Positions 45,171-55,460 of a stretch of 64,000 nt of DNA are shown piece after piece. The notes under the pieces were generated by a model. It saw nothing but the letters and a program-made list of their open reading frames with translations. It was not told the origin of the DNA and did not search any database. Numbering within the stretch: the first letter of the stretch is position 1; every line of letters starts with the position of its first letter. The DNA is from Stentor roeselii (Eukaryota; Ciliophora; Heterotrichea; Heterotrichida; Stentoridae): the NCBI GenBank assembly GCA_006503475.1, contig RSEH01000043.1:1-64000 (forward strand), written 5' to 3'. The position numbers and the translations under genes are program-made.

Positions 45171-48116
45171 TTAAATGACTTTCGCCTTCAAGCGTTTCCA
45201 AGTAGATCTGCAATTTAAAAGTCTAACAGTTCTCGAGAATTTATTAAGTCCCAAAGCAAACAACTTGACTTTCCACACACTGATCTGATAATCCTGAGAG
45301 TTCTTAGGTGAAAGCATTTCAACAAAAGGAGTGGGTGGTAGGGTGTAAGTATCTTCATTGACCAAAGCGATAGGTGACTCAATAGGACTATAGTACTCTT
45401 TGCAAGGCGATTCAGGAACCAATAGATTTTTGGTTAAAATATGCAAATCTTTCCTTTCACTCTTTCCCAAATCTTTCCCTTTGCCAGTCCTGACACCTAG
45501 ATAATATTTAAGCAAGTTAAAAGGAAGTCGAAGTTTTCCAGCAACAATATTCCTCAAAAGACCTTCCATAACCTTCCCACCATTCAAGTACTTTTTCCTA
45601 ACCCAAGCTTCCTTATCAAAATCCTCCACATTAAAACTCAACGCCGAAAGTGACTTGTTACTTTTATGCATATTTTGTCCTTTCTGCATAATTTTCTTCT
45701 TCTGTCGTTCTTTTAAAGTCTCATGATAAGCAAGTCGTTTATCAAGTCCACATTTTTTCGCTTTGGTCTTCTCAGATATTTTTGACTTATTCATAAAACT
45801 AGAGCGAACATCAGTGCTTGAATGTTTTTTTCCTTGGACTTGACCGATGGTCTTTCGGGCTGAGCTAAGAACTGAAGTTTCAAGAGTCGATCTTTCAGTG
45901 TTGGGCAAAGTCATTTCATTTGAAGGGGTCTCGAATCTGGAACTGGTGAAAATTTGATAAGCTTTTTTAAAGGACTGTTCACTTGACAGGTCTGATAAGA
46001 TACTCTTGCTTAGAAGGTTTCTTTTGAATGAGTTGAAACCTTTTATCACTTTTCGGTATTTTACTTTCTCGAAAAGACTTTGACCTGCGAAGATCAAACG
46101 GATTATTTTCTTGTGCTTTAGGGTTATTGATTCCACTCGGATCTTGTGGAATGATAGAGAAAGGATCGGACGGTATATGGATTGGAGCAGAGTGAAAAAG
46201 TCTTCTAAACTGTCGTGTCTTGGCTTGTGACGTAATATGCTGTTGAATGAGAATGACTTCTGCTTGGAGAGAAGCTTGGATATGCTTGCGGATAAGAAAA
46301 ATAAACCGAATTTCAAGGACTTTTTGCAGCTTGGAAGCAGCAAAAAGGCGAAAACACTTTGAAGACGTCTTGTTAACATGTTCACAAGAGTTGACTTGAA
46401 AAGCTCAAAACTTTTACGCCTTGCCCAAACCGCGAAGCTCGATAACTTCAACAATTTTTCCTTTATCATAACCAATTTCGAAAGCAAAGCTAAAGTTCTC
46501 CTAGGAGTCTTCACCAAATAATCAAAAACCTTAACAACCATTCTAGAAAGTCCTGAAAGTCGAGAAGCAGTAATTTTTAAAAAAGTTTCAAAATTCGTTA
46601 TTTTGCAAAGTTTAAAAAAAAACGACCTGTTATGTTTTCTACACAATTTTTTCAAACATTCAACAAAAACCTCGATTTTACCTGATTTTGTTGATTTTAA
46701 CTCTTCATGTTCTGGTCTTCCAAGACAAGTAAACGACCAGGCCTTGTGCAAAAAATTGATTCGATTGACAACTTTCAGTAAAATCGTTGGAATGCAGCTT
46801 TTGGCATAAGCTCGATGCATAAGTTTCTTTAAATAACCTGCTTCTTTCACTTTTCTGAAGCTTTCTGCCAGGTATTTACTTAGAAGATGTGCTAAAGTTC
46901 TACAGGCTTCTTCTTTATTTAAGATTTCATGAGAAACTGTGCTCGAAAAGTTGTACTTCTCGAGAAGTTCTTCTAACTTTTCACGGTCTTGTTGACAGTA
47001 CTTCGGACTCAGGTCTGGAGATGAGATTTCGTTGTAGTCGTTAAGGGTTAGGTGGTTTAGTGAACAGATTCCTAGGTAGTTGGTGGTGGAGTTGAAAAGA
47101 CTGCAAATTTTTCCTTTGGAAATTTCGAGAACTTCACATTGAAAGGGTTGATTTTCATTATAATAATGAAATTCATTTTCATCAAATATCTCATCCCCTT
47201 CACAATTTTCACCCAGTTCAATTCTATCCAATCCCTCCCACTCCTCCCCCTCAAAGTAACTCTGCCTATAATTCCCAATCCTTTCACTCCAAACATAAAT
47301 TCTCGACTTATCACTAGCAAGAGCAACAACATTTTGATCATTTGCAGCGATTTGCACAACATTCTTATTAGTCCTAAGTTGTTTGACACATTGACAAGAA
47401 TAAGTCAAAAACACTTTTCCCAGACTAGTAAGAACTGCGATTCCCTGCCCGAATCTAACAGCGTCAGTGATGAAATATTCTTCAAGTCCAATCACCTGAA
47501 AAGGATACGAGTTGCAAGAGGCAGTTAAGCAAAAGCACTGTTTAGGTTTCGCATAAGTATACAAAAACCCTCCTTCAGTAACAATCGAAGTAAATCCACG
47601 TCCAGCCAGAACCAGCCTGGCCTTGAAATATCTGGACTCATCAACAACTCTTCCAAAACTTTTCATAAGCCCCACCTCTCCAAGTTCCCCATTGCAGGCA
47701 CTGCCCCAGGTATAAAGAAGTCCTTCTTCACATATGACTGCAGCATGACTTTCATATAAAGAAGCTTGAAAGTAGTAGTTTTTTGCCAAAGCAGGCAGTT
47801 GAAATGGAGACTCTGATTCGAACAGGTCGTCTTTGCAAAAGAGTCCCGCTTTTTCGGCATCTCTGCCAATGAGCCAGATGTTTTGCTTTGATAAAAACAG
47901 GGCCATGGAAGAGTTGCATGAAATTTTGAATATTTTCTCAGGCAGAGGGAAGGACCTGGGGTCTTCACAATGAGGGAGTTCGAATATTTGCACTTCCTTG
48001 TCGTTCGATGTCGCCAACCATGATTGGGTTAGTCCCAGTTGGCCTCCTTCATTGACGAGGGCTGATGGCAGGACTTGGAGTTGGTGATGAGTGTCCCAAA
48101 TCGATAGAGAAAACAT
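45171..48116 (-). CDS. RCC1-like propeller fused to basic helical repeats
   Basis: A 981-residue protein. Residues about 1-290 carry RCC1/regulator-of-chromosome-condensation-like blades, for example AAVICEEGLLYTWGSACNGE followed by LGEVG, FTSIVTEGGFLYTYAKPK and VVALASDKSRIYVWSERIG. From about residue 390 to 720 come basic amphipathic helices with periodic Phe/Trp and Leu (ILLKVVNRINFLHKAWSF, KLLKLSSFAVWARRKSFELF, KVIKGFNSFKRNLL) similar in texture to the Sfi1-like protein at 13210-14499. A Ser/Lys linker follows, and a final helical stretch (KVKLFALGLNKFSRTVRLLN). The helices may bind centrin-like proteins; the propeller may bind another partner. This combination is unusual. Confidence 0.85.
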   Translation of the reverse strand: MFSLSIWDTHHQLQVLPSALVNEGGQLGLTQSWLATSNDKEVQIFELPHCEDPRSFPLPEKIFKISCNSSMALFLSKQNIWLIGRDAEKAGLFCKDDLFESESPFQLPALAKNYYFQASLYESHAAVICEEGLLYTWGSACNGELGEVGLMKSFGRVVDESRYFKARLVLAGRGFTSIVTEGGFLYTYAKPKQCFCLTASCNSYPFQVIGLEEYFITDAVRFGQGIAVLTSLGKVFLTYSCQCVKQLRTNKNVVQIAANDQNVVALASDKSRIYVWSERIGNYRQSYFEGEEWEGLDRIELGENCEGDEIFDENEFHYYNENQPFQCEVLEISKGKICSLFNSTTNYLGICSLNHLTLNDYNEISSPDLSPKYCQQDREKLEELLEKYNFSSTVSHEILNKEEACRTLAHLLSKYLAESFRKVKEAGYLKKLMHRAYAKSCIPTILLKVVNRINFLHKAWSFTCLGRPEHEELKSTKSGKIEVFVECLKKLCRKHNRSFFFKLCKITNFETFLKITASRLSGLSRMVVKVFDYLVKTPRRTLALLSKLVMIKEKLLKLSSFAVWARRKSFELFKSTLVNMLTRRLQSVFAFLLLPSCKKSLKFGLFFLSASISKLLSKQKSFSFNSILRHKPRHDSLEDFFTLLQSIYRPILSLSFHKIRVESITLKHKKIIRLIFAGQSLFEKVKYRKVIKGFNSFKRNLLSKSILSDLSSEQSFKKAYQIFTSSRFETPSNEMTLPNTERSTLETSVLSSARKTIGQVQGKKHSSTDVRSSFMNKSKISEKTKAKKCGLDKRLAYHETLKERQKKKIMQKGQNMHKSNKSLSALSFNVEDFDKEAWVRKKYLNGGKVMEGLLRNIVAGKLRLPFNLLKYYLGVRTGKGKDLGKSERKDLHILTKNLLVPESPCKEYYSPIESPIALVNEDTYTLPPTPFVEMLSPKNSQDYQISVWKVKLFALGLNKFSRTVRLLNCRSTWKRLKAKVI

Positions 48117-48156
48117 GAATTAAATAATATTCAATAGGACAGTTGCTTTAATTTAT

Positions 48157-51100
48157 TTACTTAAATGATCTTTTCGTGTAGCTGCTTCTTTCAGAACCTG
48201 AATCTAATACGTCGAAATTGATTTTTCTTCTGAGTAGTTGGGAGTTGTTGTCGCTTAGGTCAAACTCGGAACGAAGGGATTGGAAATTGGCTTCTTGGAT
48301 ACCGATCAAATGGCAGATTGATGTTCCTCTTTCGCTTTGAAGTTGGCTTGGAAGGTTACGGGCATGGTCAAAAAAAGAAACAATTTCCGCTATTTTTTCC
48401 TTAAACTCATGCGGAGGTGCTTTTTCCTTCGAACTTTTATTCCACATAGCAGAGTCAACAAGTCTTTTCTTCAAATCATTAAACCAGATTTTCAACAGAC
48501 ATTCACATCTAACTGAAAAATAATAAAGAAGTTCATGATCAACAGCAAAGTTTTTCCAATGTCCATAATAAAAATTCCACAACTGTGCATAAGTGACAGA
48601 GATAGGTAAAGAAGCAAGTAGTTCAACAAGCCAGCTTCTTTCAATTTTTTTCTCAACATTGATGAGTTCTACCTTTTTAATAACGAGTTCAGTATTAAAG
48701 CAATAAGGATACTTCGTTCCAAGTTCTTGAAGTCTTTCAGCAGCGACATAAGGCCAGGACATATTAGCGAGTTCAGCGATGAGAGGAATGAAAGTTGACC
48801 TCATCGTATTTTCTACTTCTTTTTGATCCATTTTTTCATAGGTCCTGATGTAGTCCAACAGGTCGAACTGGATAAGGTAAAGGTTGTGTTGTTTGCTGTA
48901 CTTTTCATAAAGTTCATTCACTGAAAGAAGAGAGTTGTCAAGACTGCTGATTTGACTGAGAAGTGAAGGACTTTCCTTGAAGATTTGCTTGATGCTGAAC
49001 TGGATTCGTGCTAAAGCTTTTCTGCTTAAATGAGCTTCTTTTTCATCTTCGAATACCTTTTTTTCTTCTTTTGTGCCTTTGAAGCTTTCGAGGAACTTGT
49101 CAAGAGCGAGGGTGCACATGTCTAGATACTCAAGACGCTTCTCTAAGGACAGGTCCCCTTTGCGAATAGAGGCGAGTTTATCGAATTCTTTATAACTATT
49201 CAAATAATCAAGCACCTTGAAGCAGTACCTGGCAAGCAAGTCATTTTCACCGATTTCAGTGGACTTGATTTTTTCGTCAATGAACTCTTTCAAAAAAGGA
49301 CTTTCAATAGAAAGCAACTGATTGGTAAGTCCACATTCAATGAGCCATGTAAAAAGAATCCGATGAATATTTTTATCATGATGTTTGCACAACTCCGCAA
49401 CAATCTCATCTTTTATCTCATAAACAGCTTCAGTGCTAACACCCTGGAACCAGAAGTTATCAAAGTGAACCCCAGCCAACACATCCCTGACCTCACTCAA
49501 CAGTCTAGACAAGAACTCATAACACTCATCAATCTCTTCCTTCCCATCACTTCCTTTAATATCCGCTAAATCCAGAGCTTTTTGCACACAAAGATAAACA
49601 ATTCCACGATAACACCTAAGTCCTTTTAAGTCCAAAGTAATCTTCGCCAGTCCAACAGACGCAGCATTTCTTATAAGTCTTTTCATGGCTTCTTCAAGAA
49701 GTTCAGTCTTCTGAATCGCGCTTTCAACCGAGTTGGCCTTGTGAAGACATTCTTGGGCGACGTAGATTTCCGAATCAACTAAAGTAAAAAAACTGGAACA
49801 TCGAACAGTCAAAGTTTTTAAAGTTTCTGTCAAAGAAGGACGTCGTGACCTGCTGGGTCTCAAGCTTCGGACTTGCAAGATGTAAGAATCGATCAGAGCC
49901 TTTGCAAGACAATGTCCACGAGAAGTGGAGACTAAGTTGCGGTAAGTAATGTCTTTCAATAAAAGCTGGTCATCTGGTGCAAGCGCGCTTACCACACGTC
50001 GAAAGCTGTGGTCTTCTGTTATCATTGAGAGAAGTTCTAGGAAATCTTCATTTCTTTTCAGGAATTCGAAGAGGTTTGAAAGAGAACTTCCTGATTTTTT
50101 TAATTGGTCTCCGTAGTTTTTTGATAGGAAGTCTTTGAATTTTTCAAGACGATGCTTTACTTCTAAGAGATGACTTGCTTGGAATTGCTCTACTTGGTTA
50201 AAGGCTTCGCCTTCACAGTAACTCACGTTTTCTTCCCAAACTGCGCGCAAGATGCGCGCAGAGTAAAGGTAGAGGGATTTGTACTCGGCTAGGCAGAGCA
50301 GGGGATCGTCTAGTAGTAAGGAGTGAAGGTGATGGTCTACCACTTTGTGGTTACCGATTTGCTTGAATAAGTCCATTGCTCGAACTTTTTCTTTTTCTGG
50401 AATTGGAGTTAAGATAGTTTCATCTGTTTTGTTTACTTGTACAGGCCCCACAATAAGGGCTAGTAACATGCAGCAAGTATGCAAGACTCCAAATCTCTGA
50501 ACGAATTCACCAAATTTATGAGAATCTCCCTCATTTGATAGGGATTGATAGAGTACATCTATAGGTCTAATTTCTACATATTCTATCAGTTCAAGACTTG
50601 TCAAACATAGTAAGTCACAAGGAGGTCGATATATAAAGTTAGATAAATTCGTTAGACACTCAAAACTCAGTCTTCCTGGGGGACTAGCGAGGTATCTGAC
50701 ATTGCTTTTTTCTCTAAACTCAGATCGAGGAAGGTATCCGCAAAGTCTTGCACAAGAGTTTGTCATTTTTTGATAAGATTTCACAACCTTGAGTCCCAAA
50801 ACCTCTGAACCCTTAATCTCATCAAAACAACTAACAGTTTCTTCAGGTTCCCTAACCGAATTTTCGCTTTGAAGCATAGCAATCCGAGTCAAAGACCTTC
50901 CAACACAAAGCAATCTGCTAGAATTTTCAATCTTTTCCTCCATCACAAGACACCCAGATTCAGTAAAAACAAACTTTTCATAAACAACAGGTTTATCCGA
51001 CGAGTTTCCAATTTCAGAAGTATTTAAATCAACTTTTCCAATAAATCTTACAGCAGCAGGAGGAAACTTCAGAAAAATCGAGAACTCCGAAGTAGGTCTA

Positions 51101-52263
51101 AATGAAAGTATCGGGTCAATCTGACACTCTTCTAAAGGCAGTTCATGAAAAGTAAAGAAAACTCTGATTCCATTCTTCGTAACAGCCATCAAATGCACTT
51201 CATTCGTAAACCCTCTTGAAAGTGCTTGAATGAATTTAACTTCAAGTCGATCAGGGTGTAAGGAGTACATCCTTTGATTAGTTTCTCTGATTCTCTGCAA
51301 CAACACCCTAGAAGTGATTTTACAAATTTTCTTACTTTTTGTTCCTAAAACTCCAAGATCATAGACATCAATCCTATACCCCCCCCTTGCATAAACAGCT
51401 AAAGAATACAGAATATTCCTGGAAGTATCAACAGTGATCTGAGAAATCCTACTCGAGTTATAAGCCTTGATGAACCCAGGGATTAAAAACGAGAAAAAAG
51501 GATTAGAAATATCAGACCTGCGGTACTTTTTACTTGAAGTGAACCAAGAGCTAGTATAACTCAATTCACTAATACTTCCATCCGATGTACCCAGCAAGAT
51601 CCTTCCATTAGGCAATACAGAAACACATTCAATTCCCACTTCATCCGTATTAATCCTCAAATCCGCTTCAATCAATTTGAACTCCGGTTCCAAAGAGACT
51701 CCAACAAAATAAATCTGGGTGCGAGAAGCAATCAACAACATATACTTGACCTTATTCGTGAAAAGGTCAGGGTTTTTCGGAATAAGCGACACTTGAATCA
51801 CCAGCTCCTGAGAGGCGGGGTACTCGATAAACGAGTTACTTTTCAGGTAGTCCCAGAAGTAAACCAGGTTATTTATCGAGAACCAAACTCGCGTTATCTG
51901 GGGAAGAATGCCCGCCAGGAGATGGTCTTCACTTGTTTCCCGGTATTTGTTAAGCAGAGCTGCTGGGATCTCGTAAACCTTCCGCTTGATGAAGTCTTGG
52001 AAACTCTGCTGGTAGGAATCGTCGCTGAACTCTGAATGGTCTCGCAGGTCTAGGTACTGCTCGTCTATTGCTACGTATGTGTCAAAGGTTTGAGAACCTG
52101 ATATCGAACTTTTTAAACGGTTTAGTTCATCGCTTAAGACTTTTTTTGTCTCTGCTGGAGGACCTAACGGCTTTTTGCTTTGGGGCTTTTCAATTCGATT
52201 CGTGGAATGTGAAAGCGATGGCGTGTATTCGACTGATGGGATTAGGGAAAACTTATTTTCCAT
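48157..52263 (-). CDS. Nuclear pore scaffold protein Nup155/Nup170
   Basis: A 1368-residue inner-ring nucleoporin. The N-terminal beta-propeller (about residues 70-500) has family landmarks: LAGILPQITRVWFSINNLVYFWDY, then VLPNGRILLGTSDGSISELSY, WFTSSKKYRRSDIS, FFSFLIPGF and VDTSRNILYSLAV...IDVYDLG, which parallel vertebrate Nup155 (GRIFLAGKDG-type blade, then SRNILY and VYDLG). The remaining 850 residues are an alpha-solenoid, including the RGHCLAKALIDSYIL region and later helices up to LLASLPISVTYAQLWNFYY. Length matches Nup155 (about 1390). It anchors the pore inner ring to the membrane and to other scaffold Nups. It is divergent from the amino-acid transporter by 107 bp. Confidence 0.94.
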   Translation of the reverse strand: MENKFSLIPSVEYTPSLSHSTNRIEKPQSKKPLGPPAETKKVLSDELNRLKSSISGSQTFDTYVAIDEQYLDLRDHSEFSDDSYQQSFQDFIKRKVYEIPAALLNKYRETSEDHLLAGILPQITRVWFSINNLVYFWDYLKSNSFIEYPASQELVIQVSLIPKNPDLFTNKVKYMLLIASRTQIYFVGVSLEPEFKLIEADLRINTDEVGIECVSVLPNGRILLGTSDGSISELSYTSSWFTSSKKYRRSDISNPFFSFLIPGFIKAYNSSRISQITVDTSRNILYSLAVYARGGYRIDVYDLGVLGTKSKKICKITSRVLLQRIRETNQRMYSLHPDRLEVKFIQALSRGFTNEVHLMAVTKNGIRVFFTFHELPLEECQIDPILSFRPTSEFSIFLKFPPAAVRFIGKVDLNTSEIGNSSDKPVVYEKFVFTESGCLVMEEKIENSSRLLCVGRSLTRIAMLQSENSVREPEETVSCFDEIKGSEVLGLKVVKSYQKMTNSCARLCGYLPRSEFREKSNVRYLASPPGRLSFECLTNLSNFIYRPPCDLLCLTSLELIEYVEIRPIDVLYQSLSNEGDSHKFGEFVQRFGVLHTCCMLLALIVGPVQVNKTDETILTPIPEKEKVRAMDLFKQIGNHKVVDHHLHSLLLDDPLLCLAEYKSLYLYSARILRAVWEENVSYCEGEAFNQVEQFQASHLLEVKHRLEKFKDFLSKNYGDQLKKSGSSLSNLFEFLKRNEDFLELLSMITEDHSFRRVVSALAPDDQLLLKDITYRNLVSTSRGHCLAKALIDSYILQVRSLRPSRSRRPSLTETLKTLTVRCSSFFTLVDSEIYVAQECLHKANSVESAIQKTELLEEAMKRLIRNAASVGLAKITLDLKGLRCYRGIVYLCVQKALDLADIKGSDGKEEIDECYEFLSRLLSEVRDVLAGVHFDNFWFQGVSTEAVYEIKDEIVAELCKHHDKNIHRILFTWLIECGLTNQLLSIESPFLKEFIDEKIKSTEIGENDLLARYCFKVLDYLNSYKEFDKLASIRKGDLSLEKRLEYLDMCTLALDKFLESFKGTKEEKKVFEDEKEAHLSRKALARIQFSIKQIFKESPSLLSQISSLDNSLLSVNELYEKYSKQHNLYLIQFDLLDYIRTYEKMDQKEVENTMRSTFIPLIAELANMSWPYVAAERLQELGTKYPYCFNTELVIKKVELINVEKKIERSWLVELLASLPISVTYAQLWNFYYGHWKNFAVDHELLYYFSVRCECLLKIWFNDLKKRLVDSAMWNKSSKEKAPPHEFKEKIAEIVSFFDHARNLPSQLQSERGTSICHLIGIQEANFQSLRSEFDLSDNNSQLLRRKINFDVLDSGSERSSYTKRSFK

Positions 52264-52370
52264 TTATACTGATTGGGGATCTTGGTTAGTTTTGGTGATT
52301 TTGGAGAGTTGGAGAGTTGATTTAGGAATTTTTAGATATCTGGAAGATTTTAGTTGATAGTTGAATAAAT

Positions 52371-53936
52371 ATGGACAGTCCTGGAAGAAGCTCTTTCATC
52401 CCAAGTCCCAAAGACGGAGGAATATACCACAAAATGAAATATTTCGGAAAACTTTCAACAATGAATCCATCGTTATCTCTAACACTTCCAGCTCATGTGT
52501 ACAATCCAGCATTATTTTATTTCTCGAATTTAAAAAAGCAGAAGTCTTGGATGACAGTCTTTAGGTAATACACAATTAGCATTTGGAACACAATGATTGG
52601 GTCGACTGTACTTACAATGCCATGGGGTGTGCAACAGTCAGGTCTCATAATGGCAATAAGTAAGGTCTAAGCAGTTCAAATCCTAGTGGTTGGTTTTCTC
52701 GCCTGGTACACCTGTTTTCTCACCAACAAATACTGCGAGATGCATAACGAAGACGACATCATCAACCTGATCCTGCGAATGTGGGGTACCAAAGGTCAAA
52801 AGATGACTCTTGTGATGTCCTGCTCAGTGCTAATAGGTGCAACAATGGCTTTCAATGTGCTGATGAACTCATCATTTTTCAATATTCTCAAAGGACTTTC
52901 AATCTGGTTCACAGGCAACCAAATCAGTTCCTGCGATGACTGCTGGGAAGACTTTTCCGCTCGATACACTCCTTTTATTTTAATGGGTCTTCTAATAGTC
53001 GTTTTAAACTTCAAGGAAAAATCAACATATATCAAGTTAAACTCAGGAGGTATCTTTTTCGTGATCGCTATTTTGATTTTTCTCATCTGTGTTGGAATGA
53101 GAGCGCTCATAATCAACACTTTTACCTTAGACCATGAATCAAACTCTGGAAACATCGGGTGTAAAGATGATTGGAACTGTTTACATCATAACCGAAAAGT
53201 TCAAATCAGTTTATACGAGCCGAATTTTTTCATGTTGAGTGGAATTTTAACCTTATCGTTTTTCTTGCATAATTGTATAGCGATTATCATGAAAAACAAT
53301 GAAAATCATGAGCACAATAGTAGAGATTTAGCTTTAGGGTACATGGCAGCAGGGGTGAGTTACTTGACAATTGCAATAATTGGGTACTTTGGGTTTAGAG
53401 GAAATGGTTTCCCGCAGTCTTCAATTGCTCAAAACGCTTTAGACATGTTTTCACCAACGAATCCTTTAGCCTTCATCTTTCGATTGATTTTATTCACTCA
53501 AATGTTCACAGTGTACCCGATGGTCCTTTATTTTGTAAGGACTCAGTTCTTTGGTTTTCTCTACGGAACTGACTACCCGTCAAAGAAACATATTTTTATC
53601 ATGAGCATTGTTTGCAGCTCGGCAACGACACTTGTTTCAAGTATTTACCCGAAAGTTGGAACTATTGTTGGAATCGTTGGAGCTTTTTGTGGACTTTATT
53701 TTGTTTATGTTGTTCCCGTTTGTCTTCATATTTATTACTCGAAACCTGGAAGACTTGATGAAAATTTGTCATCTCCTAATCAAAGTGTCATGAAAATTGC
53801 TATGAATGATGAAGAAATGCTTGGAAGTAAGAAAAAGAGTATCTCGATGTTTAGGTGGAAAATTGATGCTGCTTTGCATTCTTTGATTATTGTTTTTGGA
53901 TTGGTTGTTGTTGTGTTCCAGTTTTATTCTACTTAG
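52371..53936 (+). CDS. Amino acid transporter, AAAP/SLC38-like (three exons)
   Basis: Exons 52371-52564, 52580-52659 and 52675-53936 give 511 residues with about 11 membrane helices. The first helix is created only by splicing: it reads SIWNTMIGSTVLTMPWGVQQ, then SGLIMAIIQILVVGFLAWYT, the unwound TM1 pattern (N-x-x-x-G-x-x-x-L-x-x-P) by which AAAP/SLC36/SLC38 carriers are recognised. Later helices include MTLVMSCSVLIGATMAFNVL, NFFMLSGILTLSFFLHNCIA, YMAAGVSYLTIAIIGYFGF and the C-terminal HSLIIVFGLVVVVFQFYS. Na+- or H+-coupled amino-acid uptake or vacuolar efflux is expected; substrate unknown. Confidence 0.92.
52565..52579 (+). other. 15-nt intron 1 of AAAP transporter
   Basis: gtaatacacaattag, phase 2. 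Splicing joins MTVF(S) to SIWNTMIGS and removes an in-frame TAA. A at position 10. Confidence 0.95.
52660..52674 (+). other. 15-nt intron 2 of AAAP transporter
   Basis: gtaaggtctaagcag, phase 1. Splicing joins LIMAI to IQILVVGFLAW, completing a membrane helix, and removes an in-frame TAA. A at position 10. It lies only 80 bases from intron 1. Confidence 0.95.
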
Positions 53937-54002
53937 AGTTATTAATTATTGGAGGATTAGATAGTTTTAATTTTTTTGGGTTGAAATGAAATTTGTTGTT
54001 AA

Positions 54003-55388
54003 TTATTTTAGCTTATGTTTTATTCTATTAATAATTTCTTCGATTTTTATTTTTCTTCTTTTTCTTTCATTTTCATGCAAATTTCCGGAACTTGAATACT
54101 CTTTGACTGTCTTCAGCACAAATTCCTTTAAAGTGACTAGTTTTTCTTTAAGACTCATTTTTTTATATTCAGGATTACAGCTTCCAATTAATTTAACAGC
54201 AAGTAAATCCAACCAGTTTTGAATAGACATAAAAATATTTTTTAGTTCCTTTAGTTTCACTTCTGATTTTTCATGTTTTTGTAGAAATTCTTTGAATTCT
54301 TGGCTTTCTTCTGCATCTTTTTTCTCACTTGAGAGCAAATTGAATTTTTTCTGCATATCAGAAATTTTTTGTTGGAAAGAGTTGCAGGATTCTTCTTTTT
54401 GATGAATGTTTTCAGTCAATTCTTTTAAGCTTGTTTCTTTTGTAAGGAACCTTTCGATAACATCTTCTATTGTTTGGAGTCCTGTTTTTAGCTTGATTTT
54501 TTGAAAGGCAATGTCAAGTTTTTCGAATGTTTTTTTCTCTGAAATGATTTTTTTGTTGAGGAAATACTCGAAGCATTTATGGATTAACAAAGAATTTCTC
54601 AGTTTGTCAAGATGAGCACTCCTTTCTTCAATCATGGTAAGTTCAATTATTTCAAGTCGATTTTTATTGTGTTCTTCTGTAGCTCTCAACAACTTTCTTT
54701 TTTCATTCGAATGATTTTCAAGTCGTGATTTTTCTTCATTCAAAGAATTTTTCTCATAAAGAAACTGGCTTAAAGCTTCATTATAAACAGACTTGAACTG
54801 AATGGCTGAGTCAATCGTATCTTTTCTTTGTTTAAGTCTCGTTTCCAGTTCACGAGTGATTTTTTCTAGACTTCTCTTTAATTTCACTTCTTTTTTCTCT
54901 AAAAATTCTTTCGTGCTCATCATTCGATCGTGCATCGATTCCAGCATCATTTGAGTAGAAAGTTCTTCAGATTCTCTTTCTTCGGCTTCTTTTATCTGCT
55001 GTTTTAAGTGTTTGTGAAATGAAGCTTTTTGAAGGTCTTCTTTTTTACTTGTGCAACTTTCATTTAGTTGTTTCAGCCTGAGCTTTAAGTTTTCGATTTT
55101 TGACTCTTTTTGGATGTTGAGGACTGAATATTTGTCGATTGTCTTTCTGAGAGTGGATAGTTGAAATGAAAGTTCGAACATTTCACTTTGAGGCAAAGGC
55201 TTGATGTTCCTGACAGTTGCCGAAAGATTAATGATTTTCGACGTATCTCTAGTATCCACTATTTGCCGAAGCATTCTAGTGGAAGAAGGAGAAATCGGAC
55301 TAGACCTTCTAAAGATAGGAAGTGATTTTGGTATATGAGGAAGACCTTCCATGCTGAAAATATTAAAACTTAATAAACTCTTATTCAT
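54003..55388 (-). CDS. Coiled-coil protein resembling outer dynein arm docking complex subunits
   Basis: A 461-residue protein if the first in-frame ATG (55388) is used; ATG at 55352 (MEGLPHIPKSL) is a good alternative. After a Ser/Pro-rich N-terminus, nearly all of residues 60-400 is coiled coil. The segment FQKIKLKTGLQTIEDVIERF followed by LTKETSLKELTENI resembles the F-x-x-I-x-x-x-TG-x-x-x-x-x-E-x-V-x-x-F block of CCDC63/CCDC114/ODA1-type docking proteins that attach outer dynein arms to ciliary doublets. This block is the main evidence; the rest is generic coiled coil. The neighbourhood has other cilium-type genes. Confidence 0.82.
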   Translation of the reverse strand: MNKSLLSFNIFSMEGLPHIPKSLPIFRRSSPISPSSTRMLRQIVDTRDTSKIINLSATVRNIKPLPQSEMFELSFQLSTLRKTIDKYSVLNIQKESKIENLKLRLKQLNESCTSKKEDLQKASFHKHLKQQIKEAEERESEELSTQMMLESMHDRMMSTKEFLEKKEVKLKRSLEKITRELETRLKQRKDTIDSAIQFKSVYNEALSQFLYEKNSLNEEKSRLENHSNEKRKLLRATEEHNKNRLEIIELTMIEERSAHLDKLRNSLLIHKCFEYFLNKKIISEKKTFEKLDIAFQKIKLKTGLQTIEDVIERFLTKETSLKELTENIHQKEESCNSFQQKISDMQKKFNLLSSEKKDAEESQEFKEFLQKHEKSEVKLKELKNIFMSIQNWLDLLAVKLIGSCNPEYKKMSLKEKLVTLKEFVLKTVKEYSSSGNLHENERKRRKIKIEEIINRIKHKLK

Positions 55389-55460
55389 TTGAATTAAAAT
55401 TATTACATTCAAACTCTAAATTTGCAGTATAAGACAATACCTAAGCAGCAAAGTTTATTA

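Noticed and set aside
52674-52684. GTTCAAATCC-like match to a tRNA B box
   Set aside because: It spans the 3' splice site of transporter intron 2; there is no cloverleaf, acceptor stem or A box around it.
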